Below, one piece after another: positions 20,801-28,000 of a stretch of 64,000 nt of DNA. Source of the DNA: an uncultured Clostridia bacterium (GTDB taxonomy: Bacteria; Bacillota; Clostridia; Christensenellales; UBA1242); NCBI GenBank assembly GCA_934747775.1, contig CAKVHA010000001.1:1-64000 (forward strand), read 5' to 3'. The position numbers and the translations under genes are program-made. Under the pieces are notes generated by a model that did not search any database, had not been told where the DNA came from, and saw only the letters and a list, made by a program, of their open reading frames with translations. Position 1 is the stretch's first letter. Each line of letters opens with the position of its first letter.

Positions 20801-20876
20801 CACAACTGCACGCACCCATAATTGACGATGCAATTATAAACAATACTGCCAATAAATATGTTTTTACCTTTTTCAT
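11871..20876 (-). CDS. Giant repeat lipoprotein with Fn3-like modules and GLUG/beta-helix C-terminus
   Basis: 3001 residues. The signal peptide ends in IMGAC (C23). After a Big-like N-terminal domain, some twenty or more modules of about 80-100 residues share the pattern 'nG.l.W......Y.v.i', as in ENGILTWDNV and ENGVFKWSKV. They look like degenerate fibronectin-III-type beta sandwiches. From about residue 2430, EKNPYVITTATQFANI and INGNGAIINNINLT begin a GLUG/right-handed beta-helix region running to the C-terminus, where no LPXTG or membrane anchor is seen. It should be a lipid-anchored surface adhesin or scaffold. The ribosome site is weak (GGGTG). The following gene encodes a SipW-type peptidase. 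The frame is intact over 9 kb. Confidence 0.85.
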   Translation of the reverse strand: MKKVKTYLLAVLFIIASSIMGACSCGGPDIAVAGIKVSAVSSNLLYNESTNEYSILQGETFTVSYELLPDNATVNTVYVDVTPANKLSYSDSIIKAAKSDLEFTAPKENKGKVTISLTTKDGSKKVELNINIVSVNDLTLLTTPTGVRYDATAKKIKWDAAKTATGELENVHGYNISVVYGEVVEHMDITEKVDDKYPTELSYDFTPGQEYFVRINSIGDVLEGTYNSLVSESIRFMVLEAPKNFKNANGILSWDYENTQNITGYRVTFDGKVKEINNPNTKSIDLSPIIEENGYNLSTFTATVAAINSNYGSGKENEADHIFTYILDSNQNPTISLTTLTAPANLRYENDAEVNSPITNTFLKWDDVKGAKCYNVVVYKGGTTTVQFADALYKDTKLNLSGYPAGKYDIKITVVGDQEKVVRTSNNATASSSFVVMPVLKATAITKSTNSLVLDLSGLNTLIGAENLSKLKFEVFTKSATGSYNRYGSKTIVDPASSIDLTQIKVDGGYNVLVRPVNDTCDTLNLVVSNFTDADKSYAYLINQLALVESVGVKNQTNGDVVLEISDPNSENIAATEYLVVLKVGEIETQKTIAVTSEHIIKENEKTLINLSSLFVGQLSQAGDYAVKVVAKSDTNIDGSVSLTPYFEFSKLESVDGFQVGKNNTITWAASEKAASYVVKINDQNYVEVNDFNLVDGVRYFYYVVSDDVLAAVNIVSFVALGNNLNVISSNTATFEKITRAGAVENIRIENGILTWDNVAGSTYYVTISTADSEPITDTITVNTFDGLGKIRIADGATLTITRGLNGMFNSAASEPITLNRLNQPDATTFAVVNNTNKIKFRAVENANSYLLTIKKDGVNKNITISAPSIVNGFVEYSLESLASGTYTVRIQAQPADQLSGTNFNLISDFSDVATFVVYPKIEVTSTTGTLKYTFNETQFLKHFLISFSNGEHDNIITDELNYAFLDLLSGTYDITIAAVAENGSNAIVNVPTAVTITKIGTTTLQIVDNLVVFSPVENADSYVITINGEIVENCTFETNGSGLIVIKNLVVEEGSVQEIAVRALGSANYLNGNFSKTISVKIADAPTNAKITDNTLSWSGSASVYVVEFNETKTEVTTNSFGLPEMATEGDYVVKIYAKGGNEVGGVYYLNSNTLSVTITRLSTINNMQIVGGKLTFSYDSDVKPAHIELYLEYLDGENWTPVKIADYPYSSDVNYSYDLSQITEYDAFKLKAVALGDQNAFTLNGTQKYFVGTVNGVENVEIITRVDIPTFSYKLGVLSVSLNDTYSGYDFYEVNGETKKLVNLSVNESGEITITKTGENITLVAVAKAGRSSGKIDSLMSEQIVVNKLNAVTDFKIENGVFKWSKVDSATSYQIINLTDLSKTKEVMGGDSVSYDYSAELDTLEKEVEYKFAIIAMGSATAGAPVVNYLNSDVSNNSYITCVGNVASLTISNGVVYWASNPAVKGYLVEIFDMQNAENPTRIFSKIVVVNQLDMSKMDSLVGGGNYSVAVTPVSTNDFNHIATGNTAATLGFSRYNIFKSVGVQNGLITITLSTNNADMETIKNLYKVYITKGESALLATGTEDELALNKQYTNFYGYLNINLSVLGYAPSVITPADMLNTVFTSTEIVCYYQLPISVAVTTKLDLNFSNKGNIGETGSDTIVYLPSFSKTLSAYKYSAPVTTGKDNLTVRDGDIYFTRILKANGGTNEYETKYLLTAQENTKDNTRVTTFFAVIDTSVIGDEATFIFNPYKKQYFNYSTGSYVEMPQMQYKFYGSFDTIYTVGPEWDADGLNANTDFKFSLCALGSENAEDETLALRSNVYNTVDMLYLKDTSGFAYSYVNTDINGGFLSWTANESAVGYKLYVLSRKIIEEKYPSEIDSLKANRQWVSYMDNNIINVNDKGIQARIIELDPTATSFLFDDEIVSGLQSGDYWCALRTLGNGDNIITADEVSAMVEIYKLNSVTSATLNNGVFNWQPNATDASRVSGYKLMVYTYQEGQKVEVGLGEIYDSNSYELLERAVISGIEYDFSGVDGSRFGLGVVAIGGKVGSVQCVSSAVTSITARDANGAEVGYKRLPQVNCSVNLGLSKIEWDYPETEETDLKQSTKSYTVFVSNGGNSIEAGDYDGYAFANFTKGGTYDILIRANASGSTYLSSAKSQPFKIVKYYEPTLNVKNGVVSWSGDAALVPITSTIKIEPCSADGTVTGNPIEYNQALSGSINLYEFDSSVGSGYYLITIKHNPNTVTETIDGSTAVEVYHLESNENTIIVYRYAMPQVDNVPILSEQSGEGSEIKNTETGFGSAIKWNVVKDANNNIAQNYKIGLAVQSGDVVGQIFTLNLNLSDTTLYYLRDGSFESYPDNMDTNYMIEYNSVTGVIYLNIDIKKLATILKEDDLKGKKVVVTIMVSGNTTNGSDGLINSAIVTKTIDFSSIAPDAKASDTTHGIIRWTGSDNPVRITYTVTVNGERKTYSKWIGSDYMDLYGKEYYLPYASSATYSAVTVQYLLSNTVFSDPTEIQIGTISLFSDGDGSEKNPYVITTATQFANIQYRPLSYFVVPQVQSGDNLVPAEFTMSGNWAVINNFAGVINGNGAIINNINLTHTLSNDTVSTAMFTNIMEGAVINDLTLNFKTEIRSGTQAYNAKLTIAGLALNNYGTINNIKIGGSIDLYSSLEMTVSGVVINNYGTINGVEIMSGFKASTSSNVGSGDYMIDLIGVGVAFNNYSVISNSSFNGQLNMRADSSLSSRLVRSAAGIAFNNYSVILNCDFTGSLTAFNMAGIAAYNNYLLDSTNQPIVLEQSNHYEGGHVIGCYASGKFTLAGGNIASSIGIKIAGIVGENSAATVYRCYVKQSFNFSLPSGFHYVGGIVAVSRQKTYLSNDVYAKISNCYAEVSGNVNQSSGNAKYSAICAHFITTTEANYNISSSYYYVISGNINVAVSGKTDAQLNNAGNSVTKLSSTLTNDSKTLVDGEQVSIIEVLNGGKFQDGRKFNYYNETLILQ

Positions 20877-21021
20877 TTGTTTTCACCCGCTTTTAATTTT
20901 TCATAGTTTATTTTATCACACACTTACTTTTTAATCAAAATATTTTAGTATATATAATATAATTTATTTTATTATGTGTAGTATAACATTATTTATGTTG
21001 CACCTATGGAAAAGACAAAAA

Positions 21022-21050
21022 AAAGAAAGAAACGGGGTGTTTCTTTCTTG
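21022..21050 (-). terminator. Terminator after gmk
   Basis: On the minus strand the 11-bp stem AAGAAAGAAAC/GTTTCTTTCTT with loop ACCCC is followed by eight T residues. Confidence 0.85.
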
Positions 21051-21072
21051 GGGCTTAGATAAAATGTTTAAA

Positions 21073-21651
21073 CTATAAAGTTTCGTAATACTCCATAACT
21101 TTTTCAAAAACTTCTCTAATTGTACGGTTTAAATCGATATTAGGAATACTTACATTGTACTCTTTTTCTTGCTTCATATGGTCTTTAAAATTGTTTACGC
21201 GTTTTTCAACTTCTTCGGGACTATCGCCACGTTTAACAAGTCGCTGGCGAATAACTTCTACCGGTGCTGTTAAAAATACACCAAACACCTTATTGCCATA
21301 AATTTTACGCAATGCTTCAAGTCCAGCTGCGTCACAGTCTTTAACAGGAATTTTATTTTGATTTAGAATTTCATCAAAAGCAGTTTTGGTCATACCGCGT
21401 TTTGTTCCGTGACGCTCTGTCTGTTCAAAAATAACACCGCTTTCAACCAAATTGTCAAATTCTTTATCGTTTACAAAATAGTAAGGGTTTCCTTGTGATT
21501 CGTAATAACGCATTTGTCTGGTGGTCGTGCTAATTACATGTGCAAAAGTATTTGGATATCTTGCAACAAGCTGTGCCATAACCGTATCTTTGCCAGCACC
21601 ACTAGGGCCTTCCAATACTAATATTAATTTTTTTTCGTTTTTAATTTCCAT
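21073..21651 (-). CDS. gmk: Guanylate kinase family protein
   Basis: 192 residues. P-loop GPSGAGKDT (15-23), then STTTRQMRYYESQGNPYYF, the GMP-binding Arg/Tyr segment of guanylate kinases, and the lid VKRGDSPEEVEKR. It would phosphorylate GMP to GDP in the cytoplasm. Two deviations: Asp follows the P-loop Lys, and the usual YGT-type stretch reads HGTKRGMTKTAF. A related nucleotide kinase role is therefore possible. GAGG lies 5 nt before the ATG. It is monocistronic with its own terminator. Confidence 0.78.
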   Translation of the reverse strand: MEIKNEKKLILVLEGPSGAGKDTVMAQLVARYPNTFAHVISTTTRQMRYYESQGNPYYFVNDKEFDNLVESGVIFEQTERHGTKRGMTKTAFDEILNQNKIPVKDCDAAGLEALRKIYGNKVFGVFLTAPVEVIRQRLVKRGDSPEEVEKRVNNFKDHMKQEKEYNVSIPNIDLNRTIREVFEKVMEYYETL

Positions 21652-21834
21652 TTTTACCTCGTTTTAACTTTGTTACATTATAACAGCATAATTAAATAAA
21701 ATCAATTGTTTTTAACTTTATAAAACAATTTTGACATTTTTACAATCCGCCATAAAAACGCGAGTTTTTACTAATTTGCAATTTTGAAAAACACAATTAG
21801 TGAATTTTTATAATATTTTTTAAACACAACTTTT

Positions 21835-21895
21835 TGTCAAAAAATATATACTTTATGTCAAAACAATATGTTTTAGTTTACATAAAGTATATATT
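21835..21895 (-). promoter_or_regulatory. Tandem TTGACA/AAAGTATATA block and 16-bp inverted repeat
   Basis: AATATATACTTTATGT (21843-21858) and ACATAAAGTATATATT (21880-21895) form a perfect 16-bp inverted repeat with a 21-nt loop, beginning 15 nt after the P-type ATPase stop codon. On the minus strand one arm belongs to a direct repeat of TTGACA spaced 21 bp, AAAGTATATATTTT lying between. A nearly identical block lies at 3333-3365. The second TTGACA could be a -35 for gmk (AATATT 17 nt on). Confidence 0.55.
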
Positions 21896-21909
21896 AAAAT
21901 ACAACAAGT

Positions 21910-24561
21910 TTATTTTTTATTTTGCTTAATTTCGTAGTATGTACGCACACCCATTTTTATAATTTCAACCAAAGGAACAATTACTAATGCAACAGCAACA
22001 CAAGCCAACCACTCGGTAATTGTTAGTTTTGTAACACCCAAATATGTACGGAAAAACTGCAATGGCGAACATAAGAATATTAGCGAGATAACTGCACAAA
22101 TAAGTATGTTTAAGTTAAGACGCCTATTGTTAAACGGATTGGTTGAGAATAGCGACCTAACTTCGTGTTTTAAGTTGTATGAATGGAATATTTCCAAAAA
22201 ATCTAAGGTTACAAAACATAGCGTGATTGTTGTAAGGTGGTCGTAGTGTAAATAACTAGAACTCATAAAATACACGGCAATTAATAGAATGCTTTGAAGT
22301 GTGCCATATGTAACAACGTTAAATAATGACACTCCTGAAAATAGGTCGTCGCCAATAGGTTTGTAGCCTGTGGTGCGGCTCTTTTCGTCCGCAAGACCTA
22401 AGCAAGGGAAAAGACCATTAAAGAAGTTTAGCCATAGTAGCAATGCTGGGGAGAAGAATGTTTTTCCAAGTAGTACCAAAATTACAAATAATGTTAGAAT
22501 TTGAGCAACTGTAGAACTAAACGCATACTGCAATGATTTTAGTAAGTTTTTGTTTATACGGCGACTAATTGTAATGCCGTCTGCAAGACAATCTAGGTTG
22601 TTGTTGGTAAGCACAAGCTCGGCTTTTTCTTTAACAACTTCGCTCGTTTGAATACCCAAACCCACACTAACATCGGCAGCAAGCATTGCATTAACATCTG
22701 TAACATTATCGCCAGTAACACAAACTATTTTGTTGTTATGTTTTAGTGCTTTAATAATCCTTAGTTTTTGATCGGGTAAAATTTCAGCAAACACGGTGTA
22801 TTTTGCAATGATATTTTTAAGTTCGGTGTCGGTTGTTTTTGCAATTTGTTCACCAGTTAGAAGTTGCGATTTCGATTTTAAAATGCCAAGGTCTAATGCG
22901 GTGGAATATGTAATTTCGGCATTATCCGATGTTGCAATTAACAATTTCACGCCAGTTTTTTGAATTTTATTAAGGCTTAATTTAACATCTTGTTTTAGTT
23001 GCGGCATAACAGCGGTTAGCCCCACAAATGTAAGTTCACTTTCCACTTCTTCAACTCGTGCGGTATAAACATCACCCTTGTACTCTTTACAAGCAAAAGC
23101 CATTACAATGTTACCCTTATCCACAAACTCTTGATATGCGTGAATAAGTTGATGTTTTGTTTCGGTGGTTAGTTCCACCGGCTGACCTTCGTTTAAAATA
23201 GTAGTACATTTGCTAAGAACTGTTAAAAAGTCGCCCTTAGAAAACACCATAGATTTTTCGCCAACAGAATTAATGGTACTCATCATTTTGCGGTCGCGGT
23301 CAAACGAAAACTCGTTAACTCGTGGAAACAAGCCTTCGAATTTATCTTTATTGTATCCTAAATACATTCCGTAGTTTAAAAGCGCAACTTCATAACTTCC
23401 GCCTAGCGCACTAACTTGGTCGCCATTGTAAACAAGCTGGGCGTTATTGCAAAGCAACATTGCATTGCAAAGGGTCATAAAGTTTGGATTGCGCCCCACT
23501 TGATAGTCGTTGCGATTGTTAATCCAAACATCAACAACGTGCATTCGGCTTTCGGTGATAACACCAAGTTTGTCTATAAGCAGCGTATCCACCCCACCAA
23601 GTTCTTCCATAGTGGTTAGGGTTTTTACAGCCAGCCCGCTGCGATTAAGTTTTTTAATGCTACGGTTTAGATTAGTGTAAATTCCTATAATTAAGCCTTC
23701 GGGAACAATACAAACAGCAAAGTTAACAACAACCATAAAGTTGCTTTCCGCACTGCCACCGCGGAAATAATTAATTAAAAACCCTACTAAGCTTAACACC
23801 AACACAGCACACGAAAGTTTTGTTGTTAGTGACTCAACTTTTTTTATAAGCGGAGTTTTTAGCGTAACTTCTTCGCTCATTAACCCTGTGGTTTTGCCTA
23901 GCTGAGTGTTCACACCAGTTGCCACAACCACACAAGTTGCGCTACCTTTAGTTACACTGCTTCCTAAAAAAGCCATATTGTTTTGCTCGCCAAGCGGAAG
24001 GTTAGGCTCGTTTATAATTGTGTCGGTTTTGTTAATGCTAGTGCTTTCGCCAGTTATTAACAAATCGCAAATATATAAGTTGTTTGCATTTATAATTCGC
24101 ACATCGGCAGGAACTATGTCGCCTTCGTTTATGTAAATAATGTCACCCACAACAAGGTCGGCGGTTTTTATTTTAATAAGCTTGCCGTCGCGTTTAACCG
24201 TGGTGTATGGTTTTAATTTGTTGTCTATATTAAGTAGCGTGTTTTCCACATTTTTTAGGCTTAACACACCAATAATTACATTTACTAGCATCGCCACAAA
24301 AATAAGCACAACATTCATAAGCATAAAGCCGTTTTTAAACATTATTGTAGCAACCACACTTGTGATGCACGCAAACAAAAGCACAAACATTATTACGCTA
24401 TTAAGTTGCATTTTAATTTTGTCTTTTAATGTTAGCGGTTTTACAAGTTTTACTTCGTTTTTGCCGTTATCCAAAAGCCTATTTTTTGCTTCTTGCTGGC
24501 TTAAACCGCTAGATGCGGAATTAACCAGATTTAAAACTTCTTCGGTGGTTTTGTTATACAT
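21910..24561 (-). CDS. P-type ATPase with altered catalytic motifs
   Basis: 883 residues, with the architecture of P2 (SERCA/PMCA-like) cation pumps. N-terminal cation-ATPase domain, TGES at about 170, IVPEGL in M4, a nucleotide-binding domain with KGDF, and six C-terminal helices. The phosphorylation loop, normally DKTGTLT, reads DKLGVIT (Asp near residue 330), and the hinge, normally TGDGVNDAPAL, reads TGDNVTDVNAM near 620. The aspartates are kept but both motif threonines and the hinge Gly and Asn are lost. The frame is intact, so this is a maintained divergent pump or a pseudo-ATPase. The promoter carries a palindrome (24611-24633). The transported ion is unknown. Confidence 0.85.
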   Translation of the reverse strand: MYNKTTEEVLNLVNSASSGLSQQEAKNRLLDNGKNEVKLVKPLTLKDKIKMQLNSVIMFVLLFACITSVVATIMFKNGFMLMNVVLIFVAMLVNVIIGVLSLKNVENTLLNIDNKLKPYTTVKRDGKLIKIKTADLVVGDIIYINEGDIVPADVRIINANNLYICDLLITGESTSINKTDTIINEPNLPLGEQNNMAFLGSSVTKGSATCVVVATGVNTQLGKTTGLMSEEVTLKTPLIKKVESLTTKLSCAVLVLSLVGFLINYFRGGSAESNFMVVVNFAVCIVPEGLIIGIYTNLNRSIKKLNRSGLAVKTLTTMEELGGVDTLLIDKLGVITESRMHVVDVWINNRNDYQVGRNPNFMTLCNAMLLCNNAQLVYNGDQVSALGGSYEVALLNYGMYLGYNKDKFEGLFPRVNEFSFDRDRKMMSTINSVGEKSMVFSKGDFLTVLSKCTTILNEGQPVELTTETKHQLIHAYQEFVDKGNIVMAFACKEYKGDVYTARVEEVESELTFVGLTAVMPQLKQDVKLSLNKIQKTGVKLLIATSDNAEITYSTALDLGILKSKSQLLTGEQIAKTTDTELKNIIAKYTVFAEILPDQKLRIIKALKHNNKIVCVTGDNVTDVNAMLAADVSVGLGIQTSEVVKEKAELVLTNNNLDCLADGITISRRINKNLLKSLQYAFSSTVAQILTLFVILVLLGKTFFSPALLLWLNFFNGLFPCLGLADEKSRTTGYKPIGDDLFSGVSLFNVVTYGTLQSILLIAVYFMSSSYLHYDHLTTITLCFVTLDFLEIFHSYNLKHEVRSLFSTNPFNNRRLNLNILICAVISLIFLCSPLQFFRTYLGVTKLTITEWLACVAVALVIVPLVEIIKMGVRTYYEIKQNKK

Positions 24562-24610
24562 CTTTCGTTTTCCATTTTTATTTATTTAACACCCTTTTTA
24601 AGATGGGCAT

Positions 24611-24633
24611 TATGATATATATAATATATCATA
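24611..24633 (-). promoter_or_regulatory. Palindrome in promoter of the divergent P-type ATPase
   Basis: TATGATATAT-ATA-ATATATCATA is a perfect inverted repeat of 10-bp arms, 50 nt before the start codon. It overlaps an extended -10 (TGATATATT) preceded by TTGCTA. A similar palindrome lies in front of the other cation ATPase at 37626-37644. Confidence 0.5.
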
Positions 24634-24670
24634 AATTTTGTAGCAAGTAAAACATTACAGAGTGAAAACA

Positions 24671-24733
24671 AAAAAAATCCACCTTGTAATTGCTTTACAC
24701 TAAAAAGTAATACATAAAGGTGGATTATTATTA
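24671..24733 (-). terminator. Terminator after small coiled-coil gene
   Basis: The arms AATCCACCTT and AAGGTGGATT are 31 nt apart with inner pairing; on the minus strand seven T residues follow. Confidence 0.65.
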
Positions 24734-24749
24734 AATTAGCCCATATTAT

Positions 24750-24998
24750 TTATTTTTTTGCGGCTTTCGTTTCTTGTTTTTCGGCTTTATCGTAGTCTTT
24801 TAACACACTTTCTAAATTCTTGTTTGCATCTTTTAGGTCGTCAGCCAATTGTTCTAGTTTGTTTGAAAAAAACTGCAATTCTTTTACACTAAGTTTTTCG
24901 TGATTAACCTTATACTCAGTGCGGTCTATTTCGTCCAACAAATCTTGCACAGCTTTTTGGCAGCTAGCAATCATTTCTTTAATATTTTCTTTATCCAT
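24750..24998 (-). CDS. Small coiled-coil protein
   Basis: 82 residues, strongly charged, with heptad-like spacing (ISVxEL..F.NKLEQLADDLKDANKNLESVL), so probably a helical bundle or coiled coil. No family was recognised. The start was placed at MDKENIK because AGGAGAA lies 8 nt before it; the longer frame has no ribosome site. It lies about 60 nt after the 1204-residue membrane protein on the same strand, with no terminator seen between, so it may share that transcript. Confidence 0.65.
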   Translation of the reverse strand: MDKENIKEMIASCQKAVQDLLDEIDRTEYKVNHEKLSVKELQFFSNKLEQLADDLKDANKNLESVLKDYDKAEKQETKAAKK

Positions 24999-25055
24999 AG
25001 TATTTTCTCCTAATTTAATTATATCACAAAACATTTTGTTTTGCCAGCCAACACA

Positions 25056-28000
25056 CTAAATATTTGCTTCAATTAATGTTTTTAAGTTTTCAAAAGGCTT
25101 GTTAATTCTAATACTTGTAGCACCGCTAATTTCGGTTAAAGCATAACTAGAACTAAAGTCGTCTACGGAATATGCAAGTGTTTCGGTGTCGCCATTATAT
25201 GGCTGAGCCGAAATTGTAGTTTCAATCTTTACAAGGTTTAAGTACTTAGTGTAATTTGCAATATATTCCTTAATTTCCTCAATCTTTGTGCCGCTTATGG
25301 CTTTTTTGTCTACTTCCGCCATAGCATAAAGCGCAATTTCTATTGTTCCATTTTTATTTACAACAATATTGTTTTGAAGTGTTGCAAGCGTACTATCGTA
25401 TTTAGCAGCAACAGCAGTATCCAATTCGGTTAGATTGTTAAAGCTGCCTGTTACTCTATTTGAGCCGCCAACTGCTTGGTAGAACTCGTCTAGATTGTTT
25501 ACAAGTGTTGTGTAGGTTACAAAACTACCGCTTGGGTTTAATCTAAAGTTTTCGTTTGGAGCAAAAGCCATTTGTGTTTCTAAGCCAGCATAATTTGAGT
25601 AAATAACATTTGTTATGCTTAAATATTTTGCGTTGGCCGCATCGTTTTTGTAGTCGTTAAGAGCGGTTTTTATTACAATATATCCCGCATCACCTACAAG
25701 ATAAGAGTACGCAACAGCATCAAAGCACTCACTAAGTTTTTTGCCGCTAGGATTGGTTGCGGTGTTAATAGTTTCGATGCTAACAGTTCCAAAGTCATTG
25801 GAAATGGTCATAAGGTCGCTAACATATCCAAACTCGCTAGCGTATCTAATAGGAGCATCTAGCCTTGCTGGAGTTGTGGTTGTGCCCACAATGTTTGTTA
25901 GAATAACAGCGTACTGCCCGCTAAGCGTAACTTCTTTGTTTATAACCTTTTTAAGGTAGTTGTTAACAAGTGTTTTTGAAACTATTGTTGCATTATAACT
26001 TAATGCGATGTCTATTTTTTCGCCAAGCACAACAACTGCGGCGCGATTTTTAAAGTCAAAACCAGTGCCGTCAAATTCTTCTTTGCACGATTTTAGTTTT
26101 AGTAGCGCATTAAATTCGTTTTCGTAGCTAGTAAACTCGCCTGTACTAAAGCCATTTTTAATAGTCATAATCGTGTCGTAAAAATCGCTAGTTTCGTCAA
26201 TTTCGCCAAACACATTATCTAGATAATCCACAATAAAGTTGTTTAGCATAGGCTTTGTAATAATTTGGGATTTAGCAGAAACTATACTCCCTTCACCATC
26301 TACTTTGTCGTTTACAATTGTATCCAAAGTTTTTGCAATAGACACAATATTTTCGTCGCCAGTTTCGTCAAACTTGATGTTCATAAGCGATTTTATGTGT
26401 CCAAATTCTTGCTTCCACACAAATGCGCTATCTGGTTTTGCGGGGTCTTTAACATTTGTTTTCGCATCGGTTAAAAGTTTCAAAATAGAGTCTTGGGTTT
26501 TTGGGTCGGTGGAAAACTCAACTTTTTCTTGCGCGTATCCAATAATATCGTACACAAGGTCACGAGTGCAACCACCAAACAATACGCTTTGTTTTAGATC
26601 GTCGTCTAGTTGTTCGCCAATAATTTCTAGGGTGTTGTCTTCTGGCTTTTTAACTGTTTCTGCCAAGTTTGGATCGTCCGCAAGTTTTACAGCAAGCGAA
26701 AGTGTAGCTTTGTAGCGTGGAAATTCGGTTTGCCAATTAATCTTTTTATTTCCACCCATATTGTTGTTAATATTTGCCACAAGCTGCTCTCTAAATGTAA
26801 ATTTAAATGTTGGGCTAATTTCGGACTCATATTTGTCGCCATAATAATCAATGGCATCTAGCATAACGCGTTTTAGCACGTCGTTTTGCAAAAGTTGGTT
26901 GCTTTGAATGTCGTTTAATGCTTTGCCAATTTCTACAAAATCCATTTTATCCACATCATATTTGCCGTCCACTTTTGATGTGTCTAGTTGAGTTTTTACA
27001 ATGTTGTACGAGCTATATAACGAGTTAAACACTTCTCTAAAACTTGTAATTTCGCTTAGGTTATTAACGGTTAGGGTCACGTTGTTTTTAATAAAGTTTG
27101 GCGAATTGGATAATTGATCCAAAACCAAGTCGTTTAGCTTTGGTTCTAGCGATTCAACAATATTTTTAAAGTTTTGTGGGCTAACCACTTCCCTAATTGT
27201 GTCAAACATTCCGCCTAGTGCACTAGACAAATTTGCGGTTAAGTTAACACTATACTTGTCGTCGGTTTTTGAAATGTCTTGCATAACATCAACAGCACTT
27301 GTTAAAAATGTTAGCGAAACATCTTTTAATGTTTCGGCGTTAACTTGGTCTTCGGTGGTGTAGTCGTATTTTAATTGGTCAGCACCAGCACCAAGTAACA
27401 TATTAACCATTGCTGGTGCAACATTATTTGCGGTGTTTAGGCTAAACACTTCGTCCACAATTTTTGTGCTAACTTCTTTTGTAAGGTTGGTTTTTAAAAA
27501 CGTGAAAATGTCGCCAGTGTTTTGTTGAATAATTGGAAGAAGTAAGTTGGAGTCATTTAAGGTTCTAATTAGCCCAATAACACCTGTTAGTTCGGCTTTT
27601 GTGTTGGTGGAATTTATATTTTCCATACTATCAAAACAAGTGTTCATAAAGTTTGCAACATATGGTTTAAAGTCGTCGGTTTTAATTTGTTTGCGTGCAT
27701 ATTTCACGCCAATTGGCACAACAACATCGGTGCAAACTGTAACAACTTTTGAATTAAACAACGCGTTTACTAAGTTATCCATATCGTCTAGCGCTCCACC
27801 AAACTCGCTTTTCGTGCATGATTTTAAATTTAAGTCCGATAGTTTTTCTATGTTTTTAACTTCGTACACAATGTCTGTTATGCTAACCGCTTCTTCGGAT
27901 AATTTTAATTTTTGTTTGTTTATGGTTACGCTAGAATTTAAGTCCATAATTTTTAACATAAGGTTGTCTAGCCCAAGTGCTTTAAAGGTTTTGCCAGCAG

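Noticed and set aside
24560..24600. Short frame beginning at the upstream ATG (MENERC) before the divergent P-type ATPase
   Set aside because: It is in another frame, overlaps the true start, and shows no similarity; the pump's N-terminus matches its family from MYNKTTEEV.
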